The notes beneath the pieces were generated by a model. It was not told the origin of the DNA, made no database searches, and saw only the letters and a program-made list of their open reading frames with translations. The position numbers were made by a program, and so were the translations under genes. A DNA stretch of 64,000 nucleotides, taken from contig NZ_CP114036.1 of NCBI RefSeq assembly GCF_026898115.1, positions 3,720,001 through 3,784,000 of the forward strand. The letters are read 5' to 3'. Positions within the stretch are counted from its first letter, which is position 1. Each line of letters opens with the position of its first letter. Source of the DNA: Streptomyces sp. S465 (GTDB taxonomy: Bacteria; Actinomycetota; Actinomycetes; Streptomycetales; Streptomycetaceae). This document shows positions 42,319 to 50,060 of the stretch, one piece after another.

Positions 42319-42795
42319 CTAGCCGTTGAAAGTGCTGCGCTTGATCACGGCCTTGCGGATGTTGACCGTGCTCCCGTTCCGCCCGCCGCCCATGGCGCGC
42401 ACGGGCATGCGCCAGGCGAGGACGGCGAGGGCAATCCACATCGCGGCGCCGGAGGTGAGCCCGGCGGCGGCGTTGATGACCTCGCCCACGCCCCAGCCGA
42501 CGCCGGCCGCGAGGCCACCCCCGCCGAGCCCGGCGCCGATGAAGCGCTGTGCGATGGGGTCAAGCAGGGGCAGCGGGGTGAGGTCGCGCGGCTCCGGCAT
42601 GGGCATCGGGGGCGGGGCGAGGTGCTTAGGCATGGGGACCATGCGGCCGTAGGCGTCCGGCACCCAGACCACCGGGCCGCGTTCGGCGGCGAGTTCGACC
42701 GCCGCCGCGTCGGGCGCGTGCAGCTCCAGCGATGCCGGGTCGTACGTCGCACGGGTCGGCGCGTCCGGCCGCAGGAAGGGGACGTGTTCGTTCAT
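42319..42795 (-). CDS. Element membrane protein, 158 aa
   Basis: A 158-residue protein with a Pro-rich cytoplasmic N-terminus (PKHLAPPPMPMPEPRDLTPLP), a glycine-rich hydrophobic stretch (GAGLGGGGLAAGVGWGVGEVINAAAG) and a membrane helix (GAAMWIALAVLAWRM). AGGAGG lies six bases before the ATG. I do not recognise a named family; position between replication and transfer genes and its membrane nature fit the small spread (Spd) proteins of this element class. Confidence 0.75.
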   Translation of the reverse strand: MNEHVPFLRPDAPTRATYDPASLELHAPDAAAVELAAERGPVVWVPDAYGRMVPMPKHLAPPPMPMPEPRDLTPLPLLDPIAQRFIGAGLGGGGLAAGVGWGVGEVINAAAGLTSGAAMWIALAVLAWRMPVRAMGGGRNGSTVNIRKAVIKRSTFNG

Positions 42796-42808
42796 GGCGG
42801 GCCTCCTA

Positions 42809-43003
42809 TCAGTTGCCGAGGGAGTTGGCCGCGTCGGCGAACGCCTTGACCAAGTCGCGGATGGGCTCCTGCGCGCCGGTTCCGGCGGCGAAGAACCCGA
42901 AGAGGAACAGCACGATGGCGGCGCCGGCGCCGGCGGACTTGGTCTTGACGGCGAGGGCGGAGGCGGCGCCGAACAGCAGCACGGCGGAGATGTCGAAGAT
43001 CAT
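42809..43003 (-). CDS. Small hydrophobic protein, 64 aa
   Basis: A 64-residue protein with two short hydrophobic segments (ISAVLLFGAASALAV and GAAIVLFLFGFFAAG). The ATG overlaps the previous stop (ATGA), and GAAGG lies six bases upstream. It is likely another spread-type membrane protein, judged by size and place only. Confidence 0.7.
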   Translation of the reverse strand: MIFDISAVLLFGAASALAVKTKSAGAGAAIVLFLFGFFAAGTGAQEPIRDLVKAFADAANSLGN

Positions 43004-43275
43004 CGGAATCCTTCCGGGCGGGGGGTATCGGTGCCGGCGCTGTAGATGCGCGCCCAGCGGTTGTAGAGCCAGCGACCGACGCGTATGCGCTTGCCGGTGG
43101 CCTTGCAGCGGCGGCAGTCCTTGCCGCGCTTGAGGCGTCCCTTGCGGTCGGTCTTGAGCGCGTGGCCCATGCCGTGGCACTTGCGGCAGTCGCCGAACGG
43201 CGAGGCCGCACAGAGCGCGCCGTAACCGAGCGTGATGGCGAGTAGGCAGGCGATAGCAAGAACGATGGGGGTCAT
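43000..43275 (-). CDS. Membrane-anchored zinc-ribbon protein, 91 aa
   Basis: One N-terminal helix (IVLAIACLLAITLGYGALCAA) is followed by CRKCHGMGHAL and CRRCKATGKR, two CxxCxG(x)G modules like the DnaJ zinc finger, in a basic context. The C-terminal stretch VGRWLYNRWARIYSAG is basic. Such a protein could bind the transfer machinery or nucleic acid at the membrane; no assignment is secure. Confidence 0.75.
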   Translation of the reverse strand: MTPIVLAIACLLAITLGYGALCAASPFGDCRKCHGMGHALKTDRKGRLKRGKDCRRCKATGKRIRVGRWLYNRWARIYSAGTDTPRPEGFR

Positions 43276-43325
43276 GAAGGGCCCTCCGGGGCGGGTTTCG
43301 AGGCTTTCCGCAGGTGGACCGCTAT

Positions 43326-43406
43326 CCGCTAGCGGCCTGATCAGGATGGGTTCGGGGCGCTAGCGGGGCCGCTAACGTTAGCGGGGTGTGCCGCTAGCGC
43401 TAGCGG
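43326..43406. promoter_or_regulatory. Cluster of GCTAGC/CTAACG palindromes before the zinc-ribbon gene
   Basis: CCGCTAGCGG (43326-43335), GGCGCTAGCGG at about 43357-43367, CCGCTAACGTTAGCGG (43369-43384) and CCGCTAGCGCTAGCGG (43391-43406). Two of these are perfect 16-bp palindromes. They lie between the transfer ATPase stop and the zinc-ribbon start. Confidence 0.7.
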
Positions 43407-43416
43407 CCCCGGAGTA

Positions 43417-45591
43417 TCAGCCCGCGTCCCGGTTTCCATCACGCTCTGCAATCGTCGAGACGATGTGCGAGCGGTCGATGCCGCGCCGGTTGACGACCTT
43501 GCCGTTGAGGCGGCGGCCCACCTGGATGGTGGTGATGCCGTGCGGCTTCAGGGCGGCGGACAGGGACTCGGGGTCCCAGCCGTCGTAGACCTCCGGCCGC
43601 AGTTCGGCGAGACGGGCGACGACGGTTTCGGACCACACCTTGGGCTCATCGGCCGGGACGACGGCGAGGATGTCCCGCAGTAGGTCATACGCCGCGCTCT
43701 CGTCCGGCTGCGGCTCTTCCCCGAGCGCGTACCCGGACAGGGTGCCGGCCAGTTCGCGGGCCTTGCGGGCGCGGGCGCCGATGGCTTCGGCGGCCGGGGC
43801 GTCCACGTACACGGAACCGACGATGCGGGCGTCAGCGCCCTCGCCGACGAAGTAGTGAATGCCCTTGTCGGCCCAACTGAACATCGTGGCGCGCACACCC
43901 CGCTTGTAGGCGGACGTGCCGAGCACCATGTCGTTCTCCAACTGGCCCATGACCTTCAGGCAGAACCGGGCCGACGCGTTCGCGCTGATGCCCGTGGGCA
44001 GTGCCTTCGCGTCCGGGCGCTGCGTGGCGAGAAGGAGCACGATCCCGGTCGCCGGACCGCGTTTGACCAGGTCAGTGCAAATCTCTTCGAGTTCCTTGCC
44101 GTACTTGTCGTGCTCGAACCAGACCTGACACTCATCCACCCCGACCACGATCGGGTGCAGTCCGAGCGACTTCTTGTTCGCCAGTTCCGACGTCACCTTG
44201 GACTCGGGGCAGACGTCCCGGGGAAGCGAGCGGATCATCTTCGCGCGGCGCCGCAGTTCCTCACGCAGCGCGCGCAGGTCCCGCACCGCGTACTCGATGT
44301 CCTCCTCTTCGTCCCCGGCGCGGTGCCGGTAGCTCACGGCGTTGCCGACCGGGTCAAGGTCGCCGGTGCCCTTGAGGTCGTAGGTGTGCAGCTCCGCACG
44401 CGGGTCCAAGGCCGCGATCAGCAACAGCAGACGCAGAAGGAAGGTCTTGCCCATGCGCGGGATCGCGCCGATGACGGCCGCGATGTACATGAGCGTGATC
44501 TCCACCCAGCGTCCGCGCTGGTCGGTGCCGAACGCGACCGGCTTGAACAGGTCCACCGAACCCGACTTGAGCAGGGGCCATGCGGGCTTCTTGGCCTTGG
44601 ACAGGTCCTGATCGCCGACCCACAGCACGAGATGCCCGGTGTGCTCGTTGGGCACGGCCTCCGGCCACACGCAGCCCAGCGGGCGGCGCAAGCCGGACGC
44701 GAGCCGTTCGCGCCGCTCGATGATGTCGGTCACCGTCACGCCGAAGGGCAAGTTGCCCTTCGCACGCCAGCCGGGGCCGTCGCGGGTGATGGGGGCGGTG
44801 AACTCGAACCCGTCCCGTCCCTTGCTCTGCGCCTGGTTGATCGCGGGGATACCGAGCGAGCCGAGTGCACGCAGCACGATGTCCGACGTGAGCTTGGTCG
44901 ACGTGGGCAGTTCCACCGCCCGGTGGATGACCGGGTCATCCGCCTTGCGGCCGGCGTGGCCGAGCGCGAGCACGACCGCGCTCACCGACAGGGCTTGAAG
45001 CCATCCGGGGGCGAGGACGTAGATGGCGAACGCGGCGCCCAGTCCGATGAACATCGCGAGCACGGTGACCAGGACCCGCAGCCGGACGCGGCCGTCACGC
45101 TGCCGCGAGAGCTTCAGGTACTCGGCCGCGTCCTCGCGCCGTACGGCGGCGAGGCGGACCGGTTCGCCCTCGCGGTCGGCCGCCCACCGCATCGTGCCGC
45201 CCACGAACTTCGCGGCGCCCGCAGGGGCTTGCAGGGTGAGGCGGAGGGTGTAGACCGGGGAGCGCAGCGCGTGATAGCCGATCGAATGGGTGTAGTGGCG
45301 GGCGACCCATGCGGCGGCGGTGCGCAGTTCGGCGGTCGACCGCAGCCAAACCGGGATCACATCCCGGCGCTTCGCTGCGGCCAGTCGACCCAGGTAGCCC
45401 GGACCGGTCGCGGTCGGGGCGGGCCGGGCGACCATGACGGCGGTGGTCGGGTCGTCCGATGCCGGGTCGGTCGGGGTCGACTCACGGGCGGCACGGGCCT
45501 TGTCGAGGTCGACCACATCGGCCCCGGAGTCGGCCGTCATTTCAGCTTCCAGCCGGTTGAACAGTTCGTTGTCGTCGTCGGGGTGCTTCAC
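43417..45591 (-). CDS. FtsK/SpoIIIE-type conjugal transfer ATPase (TraB/TraSA-like)
   Basis: A 724-residue protein. Two membrane helices (VLVTVLAMFIGLGAAFAIYVL and QALSVSAVVLALG) precede the motor domain. Walker A is GAIPRMGKTFLL, Walker B VVGVDECQVW, and the LLLATQRPDAKALPTG motif follows. The C-terminus (ARLAELRPEVYDGWDPESLSAALKPHG, in part) is a winged helix, the part that reads the transfer repeats in TraB. It moves double-stranded DNA between mycelia. The GTG start has AAGGA six bases upstream. It is the only transfer gene required in this class. Confidence 0.92.
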   Translation of the reverse strand: MKHPDDDNELFNRLEAEMTADSGADVVDLDKARAARESTPTDPASDDPTTAVMVARPAPTATGPGYLGRLAAAKRRDVIPVWLRSTAELRTAAAWVARHYTHSIGYHALRSPVYTLRLTLQAPAGAAKFVGGTMRWAADREGEPVRLAAVRREDAAEYLKLSRQRDGRVRLRVLVTVLAMFIGLGAAFAIYVLAPGWLQALSVSAVVLALGHAGRKADDPVIHRAVELPTSTKLTSDIVLRALGSLGIPAINQAQSKGRDGFEFTAPITRDGPGWRAKGNLPFGVTVTDIIERRERLASGLRRPLGCVWPEAVPNEHTGHLVLWVGDQDLSKAKKPAWPLLKSGSVDLFKPVAFGTDQRGRWVEITLMYIAAVIGAIPRMGKTFLLRLLLLIAALDPRAELHTYDLKGTGDLDPVGNAVSYRHRAGDEEEDIEYAVRDLRALREELRRRAKMIRSLPRDVCPESKVTSELANKKSLGLHPIVVGVDECQVWFEHDKYGKELEEICTDLVKRGPATGIVLLLATQRPDAKALPTGISANASARFCLKVMGQLENDMVLGTSAYKRGVRATMFSWADKGIHYFVGEGADARIVGSVYVDAPAAEAIGARARKARELAGTLSGYALGEEPQPDESAAYDLLRDILAVVPADEPKVWSETVVARLAELRPEVYDGWDPESLSAALKPHGITTIQVGRRLNGKVVNRRGIDRSHIVSTIAERDGNRDAG

Positions 45592-45725
45592 TGAGGGTCC
45601 TTCCGCTTTCGGGTGTGGAGGACGGGCCCGGTCGACGCTGTAGGAGGTGGGCGGCCGAGCCCGTGAGAAGAGACTCAGCCCAGACGGACCGAGAGAGGCC
45701 ACACAGAGTGTGTGGGTTGTGAGAT

Positions 45726-46109
45726 TCAGGCAGCGCGCTGTTCCTGGTGATAGGCGCAGGTCACGCAGGTTCCGAGCGTGGGCGGGATGACGTATCCGGC
45801 ATCCGTACCGCACTCGGGACAACGGCGGCGGGCGCGCATCATCGCTGCGTGCGCACGCCACCGGCCCGGGGTCATCGGGCGTACTGGGCGGGCGAGGTCG
45901 ACCCGGTACAGGTACGCGGTCAGCGGTTCCCGACGGCGACGCGGGCGCAGGATTTGCGCCGCGATGTCCTGACCGCCCGGCCGTAGTCCCCGACTGCGGA
46001 GTTGGCGGCGGGTCGCGTAGCCGTCCGGGGCGCATCGCCACGGGTAGGTGGGGATGCCGAAGCGCTCCCCGGTCGGGTCGAAGCAGTCGGGAAGGGTCAG
46101 CCGCTTCAC
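45726..46109 (-). CDS. RRQRL-motif zinc-binding protein
   Basis: A 127-residue basic protein with TRRQLRSRGLRPGGQ in the middle and a C-terminal zinc ribbon (CPECGTDAGYV ... CVTCAYHQ). It matches the small RRQRL-motif proteins found in AICE transfer operons. The GTG overlaps the previous stop by 4 bp. Function unknown; DNA or RNA binding is plausible. Confidence 0.85.
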   Translation of the reverse strand: MKRLTLPDCFDPTGERFGIPTYPWRCAPDGYATRRQLRSRGLRPGGQDIAAQILRPRRRREPLTAYLYRVDLARPVRPMTPGRWRAHAAMMRARRRCPECGTDAGYVIPPTLGTCVTCAYHQEQRAA

Positions 46110-47233
46110 GCGGCCTTACCGCCGCTCTCGCTGCGTTCGGCAAGGATGGTGTCCCGCAGCATCCGCGCATTCGCCGGCGAGGTGCGGACCGTACGGCGGA
46201 TGCCCTCCGCCGTGATCCGGTCGGCGGGCCAGTCGGCCGTAGCAGTACGAGCCTCAGCGAGCAACTGTTCGGCCGTGCGCTTCGGCCGGGGCGACCGCGC
46301 CACCTCCGGAACCCGGCCGGTCGCCCGACGGGATCGGGGGGAGTCGGCCGCCACCACCCGACGCCCGGTCGGCGCAGGATCGACCTTGACCGGGTCGACC
46401 CCCGGGGCGATCGCGGGCATCGGCTTGAGCGGGAGAGTCGGCTTTACGAAGTCGACCGCCACCGGATCGGACACCGAAAACCGGGTGAGCACGACCGACG
46501 ACGCCGGGGTCGATTCCCGCAGGTCAGCCGTAGACCGATTCCTCACGGTCTCGGTAGATTCCTCCGCATTCGCGACCGGGGCGGGCACGGGGCCGGTGCC
46601 GCCGAACATCGACGCGAGCGCGGCATCCGCACCATCGGTGATCCGGTCGCGCTGGACATCCAGCAGCCTCGATCCGAGCGCCGCGTCCCCGACCCCAACC
46701 TTGCGGGCCAGACGCCATGACATGCGCTCCGACCACCACTTGATCCGATTGCTCGGGTGGTGTGCGGCGCGGGCACGGTGGTAGGCGAGGGCCTGCACGA
46801 TGTCGGCAGTACGCCGCTCGTTCTCCGCGTCGCGGCCGTCGGTGTGGACGACGATCCGGCGGGCGAGGAACGCCATGCCCTCCGCCGAGACGGACATGCC
46901 CATCGGGGTCAGCGCGTAGATCACGGTCCTCCCCGGGTCCGGCGCGGCCATGGCGCCCATGACAGCGGCGGCGGCCGGCAGCGCCCACAACCCGATCCGT
47001 ACGACGCGCGGCGAGGACTGCCCCAGCATGGTCAGCCCCAACAGAACCAGAGCGAGGACGGCCGTGGCGCCCTCGCCAGCACCGAGAGCACCGAGCGCGG
47101 TCCCCGTGCCGTAGGCGTGCCCGATGTTGCTGTAGGTGCCGATGCCGCCGACCACGCCCGTGGCGAGCATGGGCACGAACGCGGCCGTCAGAACACCGGT
47201 CTGAATCTTCGACAGGTTCTTGCGGGTGGTCAT
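46106..47233 (-). CDS. Spread-type membrane protein (SpdB-like)
   Basis: About 375 residues with four hydrophobic segments in the first 130 (GVLTAAFVPMLATGVVGG, ATAVLALVLLGLTMLG, RIGLWALPAAAAVMGAMAA, VIYALTPMGMSVSAEGMAFL) and a long basic C-terminal tail ending in a helix-turn-helix-like stretch (ADRITAEGIRRTVRTSPANARML). This is the plan of AICE Spd proteins that extend transfer within the recipient mycelium. ATG 47233 has AGGAGG seven bases upstream; a GTG three bases earlier is also possible. Confidence 0.8.
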   Translation of the reverse strand: MTTRKNLSKIQTGVLTAAFVPMLATGVVGGIGTYSNIGHAYGTGTALGALGAGEGATAVLALVLLGLTMLGQSSPRVVRIGLWALPAAAAVMGAMAAPDPGRTVIYALTPMGMSVSAEGMAFLARRIVVHTDGRDAENERRTADIVQALAYHRARAAHHPSNRIKWWSERMSWRLARKVGVGDAALGSRLLDVQRDRITDGADAALASMFGGTGPVPAPVANAEESTETVRNRSTADLRESTPASSVVLTRFSVSDPVAVDFVKPTLPLKPMPAIAPGVDPVKVDPAPTGRRVVAADSPRSRRATGRVPEVARSPRPKRTAEQLLAEARTATADWPADRITAEGIRRTVRTSPANARMLRDTILAERSESGGKAA

Positions 47234-47895
47234 CACGCCACCTCCTTACGGGTGCCCGGCCGGCCGTAGCGGCGGCCGTGGACGGTGGGCAGCGCGGGCG
47301 TCGTCTCGTGCTTCGGGGCGATGCTGGCGCCCCCGCCCTCGCGCTTGGCCCGGTACATGTGCTCATCCGCCTGCCTCAGCAGGGCGGACAGGTCAGCGGT
47401 CCCGCGCCAGTAGCGGGCGACGCCGATCGAGACGGAAACGTCGATGTCCCGGCCCTCGAACGACACCGGCCGCTCAAGACTGCCGATCAGCTCCAGAACC
47501 TTGGCGTTCAGGTTGCCGGTGACGGTGTCGGCCTCGCCGGCCACGTCGGTGACGGCGGCGAACTCATCCCCGCCCAACCGCCCGGCCACGCCGTGATGTC
47601 CTGCCGCCCACGCCCCCAGCCGCAAACCGGTCGCGCGGATCACCGCGTCACCCGCCGCATGGCCGTGCGTGTCGTTGATCTCCTTGAACCAGTTCAGGTC
47701 CAGGACGAACACGGCCCGCTGCTGGCCCCGGGACAAGCTCTTTACAGCACGGCCCTCGAACGCGTCCCGCGTCCACAGTCCCGTGAGCGGGTCGCGGCGG
47801 GCCGCCTCGATCCGGCGGGTCAGCCGCAGTGCGTGCACCGACCACCCGGCCAGTAACGGCAGACCAGCGGCGGCGGCGAACATCAGTTCAGTCAT
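47233..47895 (-). CDS. Membrane-anchored GGDEF protein
   Basis: A 220-residue protein: one N-terminal helix (ELMFAAAAGLPLLAGWSVHAL) and a GGDEF domain. The signature is intact: DPLTGLWTRDAF, DLNWFKEINDTHGHAAGD (metal and substrate residues), GRLGGDEFAAV, and VSVSIGVARY. There is no RxxD inhibitory site before GGDEF. It should make cyclic di-GMP, if active. Cyclic di-GMP controls the switch to aerial growth in Streptomyces through BldD; an element-borne synthase may tune host development. It sits in the transfer operon, with 4-bp overlaps on both sides. Confidence 0.88.
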   Translation of the reverse strand: MTELMFAAAAGLPLLAGWSVHALRLTRRIEAARRDPLTGLWTRDAFEGRAVKSLSRGQQRAVFVLDLNWFKEINDTHGHAAGDAVIRATGLRLGAWAAGHHGVAGRLGGDEFAAVTDVAGEADTVTGNLNAKVLELIGSLERPVSFEGRDIDVSVSIGVARYWRGTADLSALLRQADEHMYRAKREGGGASIAPKHETTPALPTVHGRRYGRPGTRKEVA

Positions 47896-48188
47896 GCCGC
47901 TTCTCCCGTCTGCGGCCGGTGAACACGAGCGGGACGCAGGAACGGCACCGTACGGGTCAGCGCGTCGGCGTACAGGGCGTCCCAGCCGGCGATCTCGTCT
48001 CCGGCCTCCGCCTCCGCCCGCAGGTCGGCGAGGATGTCACGGGCCGCGTCCTCACGGGCGGCGCGCTCGGCGTCCGTCTCGGACTCCAGTGGGCCCCGGA
48101 ACAGGTCGATGTCGATGCCGAGCGCCAGTTCCGCGAACTCGATGTCGCCGTGCGCTTCCTGGCCGGCGACGAAGGTGCGCATACGCAT
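47892..48188 (-). CDS. Small acidic element protein, 98 aa
   Basis: A 98-residue protein starting MRMRTFVAGQEAHGDIEFAELALGIDIDLFRG, then an acidic helical stretch (ESETDAERAAREDAARDILADLRAEAEAG). The ATG has AGGAG nine bases upstream. It leads the transfer operon after copy 3 of the constant-loop stem-loop. No family recognised. Confidence 0.75.
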   Translation of the reverse strand: MRMRTFVAGQEAHGDIEFAELALGIDIDLFRGPLESETDAERAAREDAARDILADLRAEAEAGDEIAGWDALYADALTRTVPFLRPARVHRPQTGEAA

Positions 48189-48219
48189 GGTGGGTCTCTC
48201 CTTGAACGTCGGGAGGGGC

Positions 48220-48262
48220 GCGGGGCGGTCGGCTGTCCTGTCCGGGAGTGCGACCGCCCCGC
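48220..48262 (-). ncRNA. Constant-loop stem-loop, copy 3
   Basis: Perfect 12-bp stem (GCGGGGCGGTCG and complement) with the same 19-nt loop as copy 1. Three stem pairs differ from copy 1, each changed on both sides. It lies between the stop of the DUF3307 gene and the start of the 98-residue gene. Confidence 0.8.
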
Positions 48263-48273
48263 GAAGAACGGGG

Positions 48274-48723
48274 TCAGACGGTGGCGACGATGAGCGCGGC
48301 GACCAGCAGCCACAGGTGGTGGAAGGACTGGTCAAGGGCGTACGCGCCGGTGCCGATGTGCGGGTTGTCGTCGTGGCCGGCGCGCGGGGCGCCGAGCCCG
48401 TAGAACTGGCTCTTGCCGAGAACCTTGGCCAGCCACGCGAGGGTGGTGCGGCGGTCCGCCCACCAGTGCGTCACGGCGTCGATGCCGAGCCCGGCGACGA
48501 TGCCGAGCACCGACAGGTTCAGCCCCAGCAGCGCGGCGGCCGGGACCAGGACAGCGAGTTTGGTGAGGGTCAGGGTGGCGACGTGCCGGGCGCCGGCGAG
48601 GCGGCCGACCCATCCGGGGCGCCCCTTCTGCGCGGACTGATGCGAGGTCTGCACCCAGTGGTCACCCACGCTGTGGGCGACGTACAGGGCGATGAAGACA
48701 GCGGCGAAAGTGGCAGCGTGCAT
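48274..48723 (-). CDS. DUF3307-like membrane protein
   Basis: A 149-residue protein with about four membrane helices. The N-terminal FIALYVAHSVGDHWVQTSHQSAQKG and the histidine-rich DAVTHWWADRR are typical of DUF3307 proteins, which recur in AICEs. The conserved HSxGD and DxxxH residues hint at metal binding. Function unknown. Confidence 0.8.
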   Translation of the reverse strand: MHAATFAAVFIALYVAHSVGDHWVQTSHQSAQKGRPGWVGRLAGARHVATLTLTKLAVLVPAAALLGLNLSVLGIVAGLGIDAVTHWWADRRTTLAWLAKVLGKSQFYGLGAPRAGHDDNPHIGTGAYALDQSFHHLWLLVAALIVATV

Positions 48724-48770
48724 CGGTGACGGACTCCTGTCCGGGAAGAGTGAACGACGCGGGGCGGGTG

Positions 48771-49583
48771 CTAGCCGATCTGCACGTAGCCGCTGGTCAC
48801 CCGGCGGCGGACGTTCAGGTGAGCCGCGCCGGTGATGCGCGCGCAGCCGGACGTGGCGCTCACCGTGAGACGGCCGGTGGCCTGCGGAGTCGCGGCCATC
48901 CGGACGTTGCCGGACGTGAGGTTCAGCCTCGCGTTGCTGCCGCTGTAGGCGCCGATGTCGAGGTTGCCGGAAGTGAGGTTGACGTCCAGCGGGCCGGTCA
49001 CGTCGCCGACGATGACGCTGCCGCTGGTGACCCTGGCGTCCAGGTCGCCGACCCGCTCAGCGGTCAGGCTGCCGGAAGTGCCGTCGTACCCCAGTCGCGC
49101 CAGCGTGCCCGTGACGGCGGTGTCGGCGGTATGCGTGCTGATCAGCGCCACGGACCGGGCGGGCAGGTGGATTTCGGCGGTGATCGGTGTGACCGCGTCG
49201 CCGGCCGGGCCGGTGGCGGTGACCTCGCGGCCGTTGATGAAGACCTTGCCACCGCTATGGCCGGTGATGTGGACGTTGCCGCCCACGATCTGTACGCCGT
49301 TGCCGCCGGAGAACGTCATCGTGCTGCCGCCTATGCGGATGTTGGTGCTGCCGATCATGCCGCCGGTCACGTCCGGGACGCGGACCCGGAGGTTCTGCCC
49401 GTTGAGGCTTACGGCGGTGTCGCGGATCGCGTCGACCGACGGGCCCGAAGCGGCGTCGGTCTTCAGCACCACCTGCGCCTGCTTCAGCGCCGGGTCAACG
49501 GCGACCCGGATGCTGCCGGCGTTCATCGTCAGATCCAGGGCGATCGGGCCGAATGCGTCCACGGGGATCGTGCGCTCGGTCAT
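48771..49583 (-). CDS. DUF4097-like beta-helix protein
   Basis: A 270-residue protein built from short beta repeats: TMNAGSIRVAVD, VRVPDVTGGMIGS, GTSGSLTAERVGDLDARVTSGSVIVGDVTGPLDVNLTSGNLDIG (quoted in part). This is the pattern of DUF4097/DUF4098 head-to-tail beta-strand proteins, usually anti-sigma-linked or surface proteins. There is no signal peptide or membrane anchor. It is the first gene of the leftward operon, after copy 4 of the stem-loop. Confidence 0.75.
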   Translation of the reverse strand: MTERTIPVDAFGPIALDLTMNAGSIRVAVDPALKQAQVVLKTDAASGPSVDAIRDTAVSLNGQNLRVRVPDVTGGMIGSTNIRIGGSTMTFSGGNGVQIVGGNVHITGHSGGKVFINGREVTATGPAGDAVTPITAEIHLPARSVALISTHTADTAVTGTLARLGYDGTSGSLTAERVGDLDARVTSGSVIVGDVTGPLDVNLTSGNLDIGAYSGSNARLNLTSGNVRMAATPQATGRLTVSATSGCARITGAAHLNVRRRVTSGYVQIG

Positions 49584-49618
49584 GAAGGAACTCCTGACTA
49601 CGTCGGGATGGAGACCGG

Positions 49619-49652
49619 GCGGCCGGCTGTCCTTGTCCGGGAGTGCCGCCGC
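49619..49652 (-). ncRNA. Constant-loop stem-loop, copy 4 (before DUF4097 gene)
   Basis: Same 20-nt loop as copy 2 with a weaker 7-bp stem (one internal mismatch), followed by GGTCTCCATCCCGACGTAG and an AGGAG seven bases before the DUF4097 ATG. Confidence 0.7.
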
Positions 49653-49694
49653 GTCGGGAATGAGGGCCGAAACCGCAAAAAGCGGCAGGCCAAG

Positions 49695-49737
49695 TGCCCC
49701 GGCGAGGGAGTCGAACCCTGCCTACGACCATCGGGGC
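49695..49737 (-). other. tRNA-like arm: acceptor plus T-arm without D or anticodon arms
   Basis: On the minus strand GCCCC and GGGGC pair around GGC-A-GGG-TTCGACT-CCC-TC-GCC, a T-arm with a normal TTCGACT loop. The stretch GATGGTCGTA stands where the D and anticodon arms would be. No full tRNA can be built from the region. It could be a tRNA 3' remnant from an older integration or a structured regulatory element. Confidence 0.4.
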
Positions 49738-49952
49738 GGTAATGCGGTGTCTCCTTCGGGAGCGCGCTCCCGTTTCAGGCGTATGGAGACGTGACCTTTC
49801 GGTCTAAGCCCTCCGGTTGACCAGGGATCCGGGCCCCTCGGCCCGCTCTGTCCCGGGCCCCTTGGCCCCGCCGAAGCAGAGCCCATTGCTGTGCAGGTCA
49901 CGCATTTGTGCAGGCCAAAGACGGCCCGTCCCCACCCGAGAGCCTGACCAAC

Positions 49953-50020
49953 TTGGCTAGCCCGGTGGGTACGAGAACAACGTAGCCATCCTGGCTAGTC
50001 ACGTCAACACCTGACTAGCC
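49953..50020. promoter_or_regulatory. CTAG repeats, candidate operator of the GntR regulator
   Basis: TTGGCTAG (49953-49960), AGCCA-TCC-TGGCT (49984-49996) and GGCTAGTC-N12-GACTAGCC (49993-50000 and 50013-50020), all within 110 bp of the GntR start. CTAG is rare in Streptomyces DNA, so the clustering is meaningful. Confidence 0.65.
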
Positions 50021-50060
50021 TGGCTGTCCTGATCAGGGTGGGAGGACGTAGCATCGGGGC

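Larger units (their letters stand above)
49584..50060. promoter_or_regulatory. Divergent control region of the element
   Basis: About 480 bp between the DUF4097-like gene and the GntR gene. It holds copy 4 of the stem-loop (49619-49652), a tRNA-like arm (49695-49737), a perfect palindrome CGGGAGCGCGCTCCCG (49757-49772), and CTAG-containing operator repeats (49953-50020). It should carry the main leftward promoter and the GntR promoter. Confidence 0.6.
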
